This document shows, one piece after another, positions 17,764-26,830 of a stretch of 64,000 nt of DNA. The notes beneath the pieces are model-generated. The model saw only the letters and a program-made list of their open reading frames with translations, had not been told where the DNA came from and made no database searches. Within the stretch, counting starts at the first letter, position 1. Every line of letters begins with the position of its first letter. Source of the stretch: Desulfosporosinus orientis DSM 765. GTDB taxonomy: Bacteria; Bacillota; Desulfitobacteriia; Desulfitobacteriales; Desulfitobacteriaceae. The stretch is from the NCBI RefSeq assembly GCF_000235605.1, contig NC_016584.1, positions 4,136,001-4,200,000 of the forward strand, in the 5' to 3' direction. A program made the position numbers and the translations under genes.

Positions 17764-20328
17764 TTAAAATAAGGAAACGATTTCTTCCTTAGGAACAGGT
17801 TTGCCTAATAGAAACCCCTGTACTTCATCACACCCCATACTGCGAAGGTGATCCAACTGAACACGTGTTTCTACCCCTTCTGCCAGCACATTAAGCCCCA
17901 AGTTTTTGGCAAGTTGAATAATTGTTAGAACGATAGCGTGTCCCCCCGCACTTTTGTCAAGGATTGATACAAAGGAACGATCTATCTTTAGTGTATTGAG
18001 AGTGAACCGGCTTAAATAACTTAGAGAAGAGAAGCCGGTTCCAAAGTCATCAATTGCCAGATGGATTCCCATGTTCTTAAGCTTTTGAAGAATTTCCACA
18101 CTGGCAACAACGTTTTCCATACTGATTGATTCCGTAATTTCCAGAACCAGCCACTGAGGATCTAAACCTGTTTCCTCAAGAATTTGAGAAATTTGTTCCA
18201 CAAGGTTTTTCTGCCGGAACTGTCTTGCCGATAAATTAACAGCTAAACGAAGGGGAGGATAACCCATATCCTGCCAAAACTTATTCTGAGCACATGCTGA
18301 TCTTAAGACCCATTCTCCTAAGGCGAGAATAAGGCCACTGTCTTCGGCTATGGAAATAAAACTACCAGGCAGAAGCAGTCCCCTCTCAGGATGCTGCCAA
18401 CGAATAAGGGCTTCCATTCCACAGAATTGACCATCACTGAGCCTGTATTGAGGTTGATAATAGAGCAAAAATTCTTGTCTTTCTAGAGCCCGGCGCATTT
18501 CATTCTGCAGAGAAAGCCGTTCCGCCAAACGCTCATTCAAGTCACGTGTATAAAAACTATAACTGTTTCTGCCCTCAGCTTTCACATGGTACATTGCCAT
18601 ATCGGCCCGTTGAATAAGCACCTCTGGTTCTTCTCCATCCAGGGGAGCTAGGGCAATACCCAAACTAGCCGTTATGTAAACCTCCTGATTTAAAAGCTGA
18701 AAAGGAGTGTTAAAAACATCCAACAGTTTTTGTGCCACATGAGCTGCATGTCTCTCGGACTTTAAGCAAGGCAATAAAATCAGGAACTCATCCCCGCCTT
18801 GTCTGGCAACGGTATCCCCTTGCCGCAAAACAGCTTTAAAACGCTTTCCAACCTGGCATAGTAAACTATCCCCTGCGGCATGACCCAGAGTATCATTAAC
18901 CAGCTTGAACTCGTCAAGGTCGATAAAAAATACAGCAACCAGCAGCTGTTCACGCAGAGCGTGGAGAATAGCTTGTTGCAGCCTGTCAATGAACAACTGG
19001 CGATTGGGCAAGTCAGTCAAAGAGTCATGGTGCGCTTGATGTGACAAACGATGCAAAAGCTCACGTTTTTCACTGACATCGTGGAAAACAAGCACTGCAC
19101 CGATGACCTGGCCATTACGATCTCGTATTGGGGCTGCAGAATCATCAATATGATAATACCTTAGACCATCTTTGCGTTTGAGTATTGCATGATTAGATAA
19201 TTCAACAACTCGATCCTCTATCAAACACTGCCAGATTGGTTGTCTCATGGGTTCAGACGTTATTTCATGAAAAATATCAAATACCCTCTCAACTTCCACG
19301 CCTTGGGCATCTTCATTCTTCCATCCTGTCATGGCTTCCGCAACGGGATTTAAATAAGTGACAACCCCAAAAACATCTGTCGTAAGCACAGCATCGCCAA
19401 TTGAAGCCAAAGTCACCTGGGCGCGTTCTTTCTCCTGCCATAGTTCATCCTCGCTCAAAACTCGTTGACTGACTTCATCGTAGAGAACGACGATACTTCC
19501 TGTGGAAAGTTTATAGATAACCCCTTCACTCCAGCCTTTGGCACGGTAGTTATCAAAGAATACGGCCGGAAAGCGGGCTCTCTCTCCGGTGTCATATACT
19601 TGAAACAGCAATTTATCAATCTCTAACTCCGTTGCCATAGGAAACACATGCGTTAAAGATGAGCCAATAGCTTGATTACGGGAAATATTCTCAACTCTTT
19701 CAGCAACCGGATTAATATCGGTACAAATAAAATCCTTACCATCATCCGATATTTTGAACGTCACCACAGCACTATTCATGGTTTCAACCATATCCCGGAA
19801 CCGTTCTTCACTGGCTGCAAGAGCAGCCTTCTCAAGCTGAAGCTTTTGCCGGCCCTCATCTGCCCACAAAGCTAATTTGAGTTGATCGACAAAAGGCTTA
19901 AGCTGCGCTACTCCAGTGACAAGAAAGTAATTTTCCAGCTGAAAATTCAAAGCGAGAACTCCGACCACACAATCATCGTAAGAGATCGGCATATAGGCCA
20001 CAGATTGTAAGCTATCAATTTGGACAGTGTTATCACGAATAGCTTGCCCTAGCTTAGACTGCCCCAGGCCGCTCTCATCTAAGCCCTTTTGGAGGGATAA
20101 GACCTGATTTTCCGTCAAGCCGCCCTGAGCTTTGATTCGAAGTGAACCGTCGTCTTCCTTTACAGCTATGTAAACAACGGGATAATTCGAGGATTGTACC
20201 AATTCTTCACAAAGATATTGGAAAATTTCCTGAAGGGGTTGTTCTTTCAAAATACGTTGAGTGATTCCTTCAAGGACATAAGCCAGCGCATGGATGTGAA
20301 CTTGATCGTCTGTCTCAAACTTGCCCAT
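17764..20328 (-). CDS. PAS-GGDEF-EAL cyclic-di-GMP signalling protein
   Basis: A protein of about 854 residues with no transmembrane segment. An N-terminal GAF-like sensory region (about 15-165) is followed by two PAS domains (about 175-280 and 295-415), a GGDEF domain with an intact ARQGGDEFLILLP active-site loop (about 500), and an EAL domain with MEALIRWQHP and DDFGTGFSSLSYL (about 595-850). Both output domains keep key motifs, so it could make and/or cleave c-di-GMP. The ATG at 20328 is nine bases after GGAGG; a GTG three codons earlier is too close to it. It is encoded alone, 7 bases before the end of the NUDIX frame's longest version. Confidence 0.93.
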   Translation of the reverse strand: MGKFETDDQVHIHALAYVLEGITQRILKEQPLQEIFQYLCEELVQSSNYPVVYIAVKEDDGSLRIKAQGGLTENQVLSLQKGLDESGLGQSKLGQAIRDNTVQIDSLQSVAYMPISYDDCVVGVLALNFQLENYFLVTGVAQLKPFVDQLKLALWADEGRQKLQLEKAALAASEERFRDMVETMNSAVVTFKISDDGKDFICTDINPVAERVENISRNQAIGSSLTHVFPMATELEIDKLLFQVYDTGERARFPAVFFDNYRAKGWSEGVIYKLSTGSIVVLYDEVSQRVLSEDELWQEKERAQVTLASIGDAVLTTDVFGVVTYLNPVAEAMTGWKNEDAQGVEVERVFDIFHEITSEPMRQPIWQCLIEDRVVELSNHAILKRKDGLRYYHIDDSAAPIRDRNGQVIGAVLVFHDVSEKRELLHRLSHQAHHDSLTDLPNRQLFIDRLQQAILHALREQLLVAVFFIDLDEFKLVNDTLGHAAGDSLLCQVGKRFKAVLRQGDTVARQGGDEFLILLPCLKSERHAAHVAQKLLDVFNTPFQLLNQEVYITASLGIALAPLDGEEPEVLIQRADMAMYHVKAEGRNSYSFYTRDLNERLAERLSLQNEMRRALERQEFLLYYQPQYRLSDGQFCGMEALIRWQHPERGLLLPGSFISIAEDSGLILALGEWVLRSACAQNKFWQDMGYPPLRLAVNLSARQFRQKNLVEQISQILEETGLDPQWLVLEITESISMENVVASVEILQKLKNMGIHLAIDDFGTGFSSLSYLSRFTLNTLKIDRSFVSILDKSAGGHAIVLTIIQLAKNLGLNVLAEGVETRVQLDHLRSMGCDEVQGFLLGKPVPKEEIVSLF

Positions 20329-20503
20329 AGTTTTCACCCTCCGCTAAAAATTACTCCATAATCTTATAGAAGCAAGCTCCTATGTCTAATGAGATATTTT
20401 GTAATTTCCTCATAAAATGCGGAATTCCTGCACGAATCGTGGTTATTTTGCATATTTATTCAATTAAGCATTGTAGGCTGCCCACTCACTTTTGTGAGCT
20501 GCA

Positions 20504-20640
20504 ATAAAGAAAACTTGGCTGGCGCCAAGCCGCAGGCGCGGCGGCAGCCTTAGTTGCACTTATGCTTAGAAAGTATAATAACGAAGTTTTATACTTTCTG
20601 ACAGTAAAAAATAATTGCCGCCGCAACTTTATTAATAGTA
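20504..20640. repeat. Intergenic repeat element, copy A
   Basis: Contains two blocks found again at 30455-30547: an 18-base block (20504-20521, ends AACTTGGCTG) and an exact 35-base block (20572-20606, begins AGTATAATAACG, ends TGACAGTA). The second block sits in an inverted repeat with 11-bp arms AGAAAGTATAA/TTATACTTTCT (20568-20578 and 20589-20599). GC-rich GCGCC/GGCGC segments lie between the blocks. It fills most of the gap before the MFS gene. Confidence 0.75.
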
Positions 20641-20692
20641 TAGTTAGGATAAGCGCCAAGTAATAATTAGCAACAACAAAGGAGGTTAGTTT

Positions 20693-21868
20693 GTGATTAA
20701 CGACAATTCCCAGACTGATATCCTCATCTGGAACAAGACCTTCTTTTTCGTTCTCATAGTATCCTTTCTTATGTTTCTGTCCATGTATATGCTGCTGCCC
20801 ACACTCCCCCTCTATGCACAAACTCTTGGCGGGAATGAAACTATTGCCGGTACCATTGTCGGAATTTTTACCTTCTCAGCAGTCCTAGTCCGCCCCTGGT
20901 TCGGCAATTTACTCGACCGGAAAGGCAGAAAACTTATCCTTGTCATCGGCATAGCAGTATTCCTAGTATCATCACTGGCCTATCATTTAGCCTTTACAGT
21001 TATTTCCTTACTAATATTCCGAGCTGTTCATGGGATTGGCTGGGGAGCCTCAACAACTGCGGCAAGTACCATCGCTTCAGATGTTATCCCGTCTGCCCGG
21101 AGGGCTGAAGGAATGGGCTATTATGGAATGGCATCTACCATCGCCATGTCACTGGGACCGGCATTTGGGCTATACATCATCAAATATACATCTTATTCTC
21201 TGTTATTTACAGGTTCAGCCATTATTGCCGCCCTGGGATTAGCGTTCTCCCTGCTGATAAATTATGAAACTCCCCCTGAAAAACAACAAAAAGTCCTGCC
21301 TGCTAAGCATGGTGTTATTTTAGAAAAAACGGCCCTGGCTCCGGCTATTGTTTTATTCTTCATTACTTTGACCTATGGCGGTATTATCAGCTTTTTACCT
21401 GCCTACGCTGCTTACCGGGAAGTTGAAAACATCGGAATTTTTTTCACCGTTTTTGCTCTCGTCTTGTTATTAAGCCGGCCCATCATCGGAAAACTGGCTG
21501 ACAGATACGGCATAAAACAATTCCTGGTACCTGGAATTGTTTTAATAGCAGGTGCCCTCATCTTACTGGTCAAGACATCGACTCTGTCAATGTTTTTACT
21601 CGTTGGTATCCTTTATGGACTGGGTTTCGGCACGGTACAGCCTATTTTAAATGCTCTGGTTATCTCCCTATCCCCACCTGAACGAAGAGGTGCAGCCAAC
21701 GCCACCTTTGCCATGGCAATGGATCTGGGAATTGGGCTGGGTGCTGTTGTTCTTGGTTTTATAGCCCAAAAAATGAACTTCGAATATATGTACGGCAGTT
21801 CCGCTCTTTTTGCTTTCATTGCTCTGATTATGTACTTTGCCTTACTTAACAGGAAGCTGTCCGCCTGA
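20693..21868 (+). CDS. Major facilitator superfamily transporter
   Basis: A 391-residue membrane protein with about 12 hydrophobic segments. The loop 2-3 signature appears as GNLLDRKGRKLILVIG (about 77-92) and is echoed in the second half as GKLADRYGIKQFLVPG. The LFRAVHGIGWGASTTAA stretch is typical of multidrug-type drug/proton antiporters. The GTG at 20693 lies six bases after AAAGGAGG. No regulator or substrate gene is adjacent, so whether it exports drugs or metabolites cannot be told. Confidence 0.88.
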   Translation: MINDNSQTDILIWNKTFFFVLIVSFLMFLSMYMLLPTLPLYAQTLGGNETIAGTIVGIFTFSAVLVRPWFGNLLDRKGRKLILVIGIAVFLVSSLAYHLAFTVISLLIFRAVHGIGWGASTTAASTIASDVIPSARRAEGMGYYGMASTIAMSLGPAFGLYIIKYTSYSLLFTGSAIIAALGLAFSLLINYETPPEKQQKVLPAKHGVILEKTALAPAIVLFFITLTYGGIISFLPAYAAYREVENIGIFFTVFALVLLLSRPIIGKLADRYGIKQFLVPGIVLIAGALILLVKTSTLSMFLLVGILYGLGFGTVQPILNALVISLSPPERRGAANATFAMAMDLGIGLGAVVLGFIAQKMNFEYMYGSSALFAFIALIMYFALLNRKLSA

Positions 21869-21912
21869 GCTTTCTAATTCCGAACGGCTTCCCCAAGTAA
21901 GGTAATATTGTT

Positions 21913-22719
21913 CTAAATAGCCAAATCCTGTTTTTCAAAAACCTTTTTGGTAAAATGCCAAAGCAGTACCGAAACTGCGCTTAGCTTTACGATGCTCCCT
22001 TTTGGATTAATCGTTCCTTCCAAAATTTCCTGAGGCTGAAAGCATTGAAAGATGGACAAACTTTTCAGCCACGAAAACCGATTGTTCAGACTGCCAAGAA
22101 CATCCATTCCGTAAAAGCCCAGTGTCAGCCCTATGGCATAGGTAAGGGCTTTTTCTTGATCCACAAACCAAGCTGAGAAAAACAAACTGTATATTTCAAT
22201 CAACGAAAAAAAGGAGACCCCTAAAAAACCTAATCTCAGATAATTTCTCCGTTTAATTGTTATACCAGCGCATAAAGCGGCAAAAAAGAGTCCAAAGATT
22301 GTCGCCCCAACTAAAATACCATTGGTGCTCATTAAAACTCTAAGTTGAGTGGAAAGAATCTCACTTCGAGAAACCGGCGTCGACAAAAGAAGAGCTAAGG
22401 ATCCATTGTCCACCATTTTGGCCAGTAAAGCGTTGGCCGTCTGAATTCCGTATAGGGCCATAAGCATAACCCAGATTCTGGCATAGAACTGTCCTGATAT
22501 AAAAGCTTCAAATGTATCTGTTCTGGCATTTTCAGATACTCCAAATACGGTTTTTACAGCAGAAGGCATAGACTCTGCAATTTCAGTAACTGCTGGATTT
22601 TTTGCTATTATTGGATAAACTGACGTTAACAGCCCTTCGTACAGAAAAATACCCGTTGAAATAGCGACCACTTTCTTGCGATATTGTCTAAACATTGCCC
22701 GAAACAATGCCCTGTTCAT
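21913..22719 (-). CDS. ABC transporter permease
   Basis: A 268-residue protein with about six hydrophobic segments, of the ABC-2-like permease type: an N-terminal helix after RQYRKKVVAIS, a large external loop, and TPVSRSEILSTQLRVL, a motif found just before the second cluster of helices in such permeases. It ends the three-gene operon methyltransferase-ATPase-permease; the start at 22719 follows AAGGTGG, 26 bases after the ATPase stop. With the ATPase it should form an exporter; substrate unknown. Confidence 0.85.
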   Translation of the reverse strand: MNRALFRAMFRQYRKKVVAISTGIFLYEGLLTSVYPIIAKNPAVTEIAESMPSAVKTVFGVSENARTDTFEAFISGQFYARIWVMLMALYGIQTANALLAKMVDNGSLALLLSTPVSRSEILSTQLRVLMSTNGILVGATIFGLFFAALCAGITIKRRNYLRLGFLGVSFFSLIEIYSLFFSAWFVDQEKALTYAIGLTLGFYGMDVLGSLNNRFSWLKSLSIFQCFQPQEILEGTINPKGSIVKLSAVSVLLWHFTKKVFEKQDLAI

Positions 22720-22745
22720 AGTTACACCACCTTAAGTTAGAAGCT

Positions 22746-23651
22746 CTATCGATAAAAATCCATGAAGGCCTCCTCCAACTCAAGTGAACGCTGTCTGAAT
22801 CCTTTGACATGAATTAAGGAGAGAGTTGTCCAGAGATTTTCCAGTTCACCGGCTATCTGAACAATAAAGCATTTCTCATGGATAGGAATAAGATTTAAGG
22901 GACTTTGTTTAAGAATCTCAACATCTTCATCACTTTCTACTTCAATTTCAAACAGTTGATACTCAGCTTCTCGAAGCTGAGTTATGCTTTCCACCGCCAG
23001 AAGGTTACCTTCTTTGATAATGCCAACCTTTTCACAAGTCCGCTCAATCTCTGTAAATTGATGGGAAGACATAAAGAGAGTCTTCCCTTTGTTCTTTTCT
23101 TCCAGGATTAATTCAATAAACACCTTTTGCATTAATGGATCCAGTCCTGAGGTTGGCTCATCAAAAATAAGAACACGGGCGTCCAACATCAAGGCCGAGA
23201 TAATTCCCAGTTTTTGCTTCATGCCTTTCGACATTTTCCGAATCAGTATTTTTAAATCTAACTCGAAAGCGTTGGCAAAGTAATCCCGCCCTTTTTTTAT
23301 GTGGGGAAGATTCCCATGCATTCCTGCCATAAGCCCCAGAAAATCCAGACCCGTCATGTTCTCGATAAAGCATAGCTCCCCAGGCAGGTAACTGACGATT
23401 TTCTTTACCTCTGTCTTCTCTCGCCAGCAATCATGTTCATTAATGGCAACACGTCCGGAATCAGGCTGCAAGAACCCCATTAACAGGCGTATGGTGGTTG
23501 TTTTACCCGCTCCATTCGGTCCAAGAAACCCGAAGGCTGTACCTGGTTCAACCTGAAAGCTAATATTTTGTATTCCTTTGCCTTCGCGGTATGCTTTGCT
23601 CAGCTCTTTAACCTCAATCATTTCATCCTCGCTTCCTAAAATTTTCTCCAT
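22746..23651 (-). CDS. ABC transporter ATP-binding protein
   Basis: About 301 residues. Walker A is GFLGPNGAGKTTTIRLL, the signature MSKGMKQKLGI, Walker B VLIFDEPTSGLDP, and the switch His is in MSSHQFTEIERT. This matches ATPases of ABC-2-type exporters. The ATG at 23651 is chosen because GGAGAATAAT precedes it and it starts one base after the upstream stop; an internal ATG at 23621 (MIEVKELSKAY) is a possible alternative. Longer frames run back into the methyltransferase gene. Works with the permease encoded next. Confidence 0.9.
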   Translation of the reverse strand: MEKILGSEDEMIEVKELSKAYREGKGIQNISFQVEPGTAFGFLGPNGAGKTTTIRLLMGFLQPDSGRVAINEHDCWREKTEVKKIVSYLPGELCFIENMTGLDFLGLMAGMHGNLPHIKKGRDYFANAFELDLKILIRKMSKGMKQKLGIISALMLDARVLIFDEPTSGLDPLMQKVFIELILEEKNKGKTLFMSSHQFTEIERTCEKVGIIKEGNLLAVESITQLREAEYQLFEIEVESDEDVEILKQSPLNLIPIHEKCFIVQIAGELENLWTTLSLIHVKGFRQRSLELEEAFMDFYR

Positions 23652-23652
23652 A

Positions 23653-24675
23653 TTATTCTCCATTGAACTCAGAGGGTTTTCTGGCAAAAAAATAGTGAGA
23701 AACTTTAAACGGCAGCGGAATCGCCTCAATTTCCATAAACCCGGTTTGTTCTAACAGGTCAGTCATCTCGTGCTCAAAGGGCAAGCCCTCAAAATTCTGA
23801 TGACAGGCCAGAAAAAAGCTCATTAAATTTTGCGGAATATGGGTTTTTATAATTTGCAGGGATGGAGTTACTCCACGCAGAGCTGTTAATATCCCAATCC
23901 GTCCGCCAGGACGTAATAACTCATAAAGAGAATTCAAAAGTTCCACACGTTTTTCCCTGTCAAAGTAGTAGATATTGTTATTGAGAAGACAGCAATCATA
24001 GGTTCCTGGGCTTTCATGAAACTCCAAGACATCCGCCGGCTCAATCCTAATCCGTCCTTGATATGAGTCCATTTGGGCATCTGCTCGCTTCGCTACCTCG
24101 GGATTAATCTCTAAGCCGACACCTCTTAACTCAGGAAATTCTGCGGCCAGCCTCTGCAAAAACGCGGCTTCACCACAACCCACATCCAAGACATTACTCC
24201 AGCCGTCTTTTTCACATTTTTTTCTTAGCAAGGGCCAGACAAAGGGTTCGGAGGCTTTTGAAGCTTTGGAGATAAGTTCATTTTCCATCTCGCTTTCCAT
24301 TGGGCCGCGAGGGATTGTCCTTTTCATCAAATCCGGCAATTTCCCAAAACAAGGTCCCCAATGAAGAACAAACTCTTTATACATCGCTTCGAGACCATAA
24401 TCACGGTAACGATATACGGCTTTTCCCATTTTGCTTAGTTGAAAACGACCATTTTTTACTGCCACAAGCTCTTGGACTCTTGCTTGCTCCAACCAATGAT
24501 CCAATAATGTTTCATCCCATTCTGAGCTTTGTGTCATAATCTCTGCTTTGGGTTTTTCTTCGAGTAGGCGCTCCCAGAGGTTCAGCTCGAATCCCGTGTG
24601 AACGAGCCACATGAATCCTAAATTTTCCATAAGGGATACCGTCTTGCTAAGCAGCGCCATCATTCCAACATCCAT
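23653..24675 (-). CDS. SAM-dependent methyltransferase with N-terminal winged-helix region
   Basis: About 340 residues. Residues 20-90 look like the dimerisation/winged-helix domain of O-methyltransferase-type enzymes (WLVHTGFELNLWERLLEEKP). The SAM-binding motif I is NVLDVGCGEAAFLQRLA (about 177-193), with YDCCLLNNNIYYFDRE and GGRIGILTALRG following. The ATG at 24675 follows GTGGGAGG. It leads an operon with an ABC exporter, so it may modify the exported compound or confer resistance to it; that is inference. Substrate unknown. Confidence 0.85.
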   Translation of the reverse strand: MDVGMMALLSKTVSLMENLGFMWLVHTGFELNLWERLLEEKPKAEIMTQSSEWDETLLDHWLEQARVQELVAVKNGRFQLSKMGKAVYRYRDYGLEAMYKEFVLHWGPCFGKLPDLMKRTIPRGPMESEMENELISKASKASEPFVWPLLRKKCEKDGWSNVLDVGCGEAAFLQRLAAEFPELRGVGLEINPEVAKRADAQMDSYQGRIRIEPADVLEFHESPGTYDCCLLNNNIYYFDREKRVELLNSLYELLRPGGRIGILTALRGVTPSLQIIKTHIPQNLMSFFLACHQNFEGLPFEHEMTDLLEQTGFMEIEAIPLPFKVSHYFFARKPSEFNGE

Positions 24676-24692
24676 GGAGTTACCTCCCACAT

Positions 24693-24741
24693 AACCGGTT
24701 CCATTTTTTACTTTTATTGTATGTTCACTGGAAAACCGGTT
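24693..24741 (-). promoter_or_regulatory. Paired AACCGGTT palindromes flanking the operon promoter
   Basis: Two identical 8-bp palindromes AACCGGTT at 24693-24700 and 24734-24741, centres 41 bp apart (about four helical turns). Between them on the minus strand is TACAAT, a plausible -10 box for the methyltransferase-ABC operon. The arrangement is that of a pair of repressor sites around a promoter; the regulator is not identified. Confidence 0.5.
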
Positions 24742-24753
24742 GTGTCTGTCTGC

Positions 24754-26067
24754 TTAGTTCGACATAATTTTATTCCATACATTTGTCCAGATGGTTTTAA
24801 AAACCCCTCCTTTGCTAAAAGGTTTAGCGTGCTCAATCAGGCTAAACTCAGGATCCAGTTCTTGAAGGGTTCCCTCTAGGGTCAGCAAAGCTTTGCCCAT
24901 TAAAATAAATTCAGAAGGAATAATAATGCGGTAACGATAGATGATATCGAAAAATTCCTGAATTGATTCACCCAGGCCGGACTTATTCCCAACAACCTTT
25001 ATATGTTTACGGCGTAACCGGGCAATGTCATTTTGGAAGCTGTTTTTGTCCAAGGAATCAGGGACTATTCCCATTTTCGAAAGGGTCTTAATAATTAAGT
25101 CATAATTTCCTCGAATCATTCCGGAAACTAGGGAAAGAATTTGTTTCCTCATGGTCGCGGACAGCTGTCCCATAATTCCAAAATCAATTAAGCCAATTTT
25201 GCTCTCTGCCAGAATTAATACATTTCCCGGATGAGGATCAGCATGATAAAAACCCCCGCGAAAAATTTGCTGAAAAATTGCCCTGCACAAGCTTTCGGCA
25301 ATTTGTCGAACATTATGGCAGGCCTCTGGGGAATCCATAATTTTATGCAAGGGAATACCCGAAATGTATTCCATTGTTAACACTGATGGGCGAGAAAATT
25401 CCCAGTAAATTTTAGGAATCTCAATTTTAGAACTTCCTTTAGAAAGTTTGGCAAGCTTTTCAGCATTTCTGCCTTCATTCAAAAAATCCAGTTCCTTTGT
25501 TATAGTATTCGAAAACTCTTCTAACATTAAACGCCAAGGATAACGTGACCCCACCTGTGTTTTCGACTCGATACGATTAACGAGGAATTGGAAAATTTCC
25601 AAATCTGTTTTGACCGTCTCTTGAATGAATGGCCTCTGGATTTTCACGGCAACCCTATCTCCATTTTTTAAAACAGCCTCATGGACTTGTCCCATGGATG
25701 CCGATCCCAGGGGAATTGGCTTAAACTCATGATAGACAGACTCTAGGGGTGCTTGTAAGGCTGTTTCAAGGACTTGACGCACTACACCAATAGATAGCGG
25801 CTGAACTCGGTCTTGGAGTTTTGCTAATTCCTGAACAATGGGTTTCGGGAGCAGGTCAGGCCGTGTACTCGCGATTTGCCCAATTTTCACAAAGGTTGGC
25901 CCTAACTCTGTGAAAGCGTTTCTGAGCCGAATTCCCAAAATTGTTAGGTTATCTGTCTTTGCCGGCAAGGAGTTACCTGGGATAAACAAATATCCTAGTC
26001 CATACCGGATAAAAACTGAAATAATCTCATAGTACCGGGCAAAATGCCTTACAGGTATCTCAAACAT
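24754..26067 (-). CDS. ABC1/UbiB-family protein kinase-like protein
   Basis: A 437-residue member of the UbiB/ADCK atypical kinase family. Signatures visible are the KxGQ motif in TFVKIGQIASTRPDLLP (about 59-75), the Ala-rich loop LGSASMGQVHEA, the VAVKIQRP lysine, and GGFYHADPHPGNVLI with LIDFGIMG (catalytic and metal-binding loops). Members assist isoprenoid quinone synthesis or other lipid metabolism through ATPase/kinase activity. No ubiquinone/menaquinone genes are adjacent. The ATG follows GGAGAG. It lies just upstream of, and on the same strand as, the methyltransferase operon's left neighbour sequence but the AACCGGTT promoter region separates them. Confidence 0.92.
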   Translation of the reverse strand: MFEIPVRHFARYYEIISVFIRYGLGYLFIPGNSLPAKTDNLTILGIRLRNAFTELGPTFVKIGQIASTRPDLLPKPIVQELAKLQDRVQPLSIGVVRQVLETALQAPLESVYHEFKPIPLGSASMGQVHEAVLKNGDRVAVKIQRPFIQETVKTDLEIFQFLVNRIESKTQVGSRYPWRLMLEEFSNTITKELDFLNEGRNAEKLAKLSKGSSKIEIPKIYWEFSRPSVLTMEYISGIPLHKIMDSPEACHNVRQIAESLCRAIFQQIFRGGFYHADPHPGNVLILAESKIGLIDFGIMGQLSATMRKQILSLVSGMIRGNYDLIIKTLSKMGIVPDSLDKNSFQNDIARLRRKHIKVVGNKSGLGESIQEFFDIIYRYRIIIPSEFILMGKALLTLEGTLQELDPEFSLIEHAKPFSKGGVFKTIWTNVWNKIMSN

Positions 26068-26200
26068 AGTGAATGCTCTCCATTCCTAATACACTATTAC
26101 ATAATAATGAAAATGCCGGCGTAAGGTGAATAAATGTTTTATAAGAACACACTGCCAGTCAATTTACATATATTGGGAATAGGGGGAGGTGGCCAACATT

Positions 26201-26410
26201 ATGTTCTTAGGAAGAAATCGCTTTGTAAATCAAGCCAATGTAGATGCCGGCAATCTAGGTGCAGGAGAAAACACAGAATTGTTTAACCAAAACAAAGCAG
26301 TACCCGTGGGAATGCAGCGGTTCTTAGCCAAAAAAGGCATCAATTCTTCTGACGACTTTCTAAATCGAATGCAGTATGCGCCTCGAGTCAACTTCAGAAA
26401 AAATCGCTAA
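26201..26410 (+). CDS. Small conserved-looking hypothetical protein, 69 residues
   Basis: Not recognised. From the ATG at 26201 the protein begins MFLGRNRFVNQANVDAGNLG, is rich in Asn, Gln, Arg and Gly and ends NFRKNR; no membrane segment or cysteine. A very strong GGGGGAGG site lies 11 bases before the ATG; a GTG at 26189 in frame overlaps that site and is less likely. A terminator-like hairpin follows directly, so it is a self-contained transcription unit. A spore or stress protein is possible from size and composition but this is a guess. Confidence 0.65.
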   Translation: MFLGRNRFVNQANVDAGNLGAGENTELFNQNKAVPVGMQRFLAKKGINSSDDFLNRMQYAPRVNFRKNR

Positions 26411-26435
26411 AATTCACTTTCAGAACGGCACCAAA

Positions 26436-26459
26436 AAGAGCGGGAAAAATCCCGCTCTT
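26436..26459. terminator. Hairpin terminator shared by the 69-residue protein gene and the holin-like operon
   Basis: AAGAGCGGGA and TCCCGCTCTT form a perfect 10-bp stem around AAAA. It lies between convergent genes; the T-run is better on the minus strand. Confidence 0.75.
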
Positions 26460-26476
26460 GTCCATAATTATTAATA

Positions 26477-26815
26477 TTATCTTCGTTTCATCTCCTTAAA
26501 GCTCCAATTTGCCAGAGACATAATCAAAGAAACAAGAAAGGCATTCCCAAACCCCGGTACAGAAAACCCTGGCAATAACCCGCTTGTAAGCATAACCATC
26601 CATGTATTAATAACCAAGGTAAATAATCCCAGAGTTACCAGATTTAAGGGTATAGTCAGAATAATCAACAAGGGACGAATCATTATATTAACCAGAGCCA
26701 GGACAATTCCAGCCAATAAGAAAAGGAGAGGGGTGGAGGCGTGAACCGGCAGCAACTGTGCAGCAATCAAAAACGCTAATGTATTCACAAGAAAACGGTA
26801 GCCCAGTCCTTTCAA
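26477..26815 (-). CDS. Phage-holin-like four-helix membrane protein (YvlD-type)
   Basis: A 112-residue protein with four hydrophobic segments: FLVNTLAFLIAAQLLPV, LLFLLAGIVLALVNIMI, IPLNLVTLGLFTLVIN and the last at SLIMSLAN. The RPLLIILTIPLNLVTLGLFT stretch is the signature of the mycobacterial-type phage holin family that includes Bacillus YvlD. It is not evidence for a phage: in Firmicutes these genes are housekeeping membrane proteins placed with YvlB/DUF2089-like genes, as here. The function is unproven. Confidence 0.85.
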   Translation of the reverse strand: MKGLGYRFLVNTLAFLIAAQLLPVHASTPLLFLLAGIVLALVNIMIRPLLIILTIPLNLVTLGLFTLVINTWMVMLTSGLLPGFSVPGFGNAFLVSLIMSLANWSFKEMKRR

Positions 26816-26830
26816 ACATCTTTCCTCCCT

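Noticed and set aside
26477-26815. Holin-like protein as a sign of a prophage
   Set aside because: No other phage genes are near, and this membrane family is a common chromosomal gene set with DUF2089-type neighbours.
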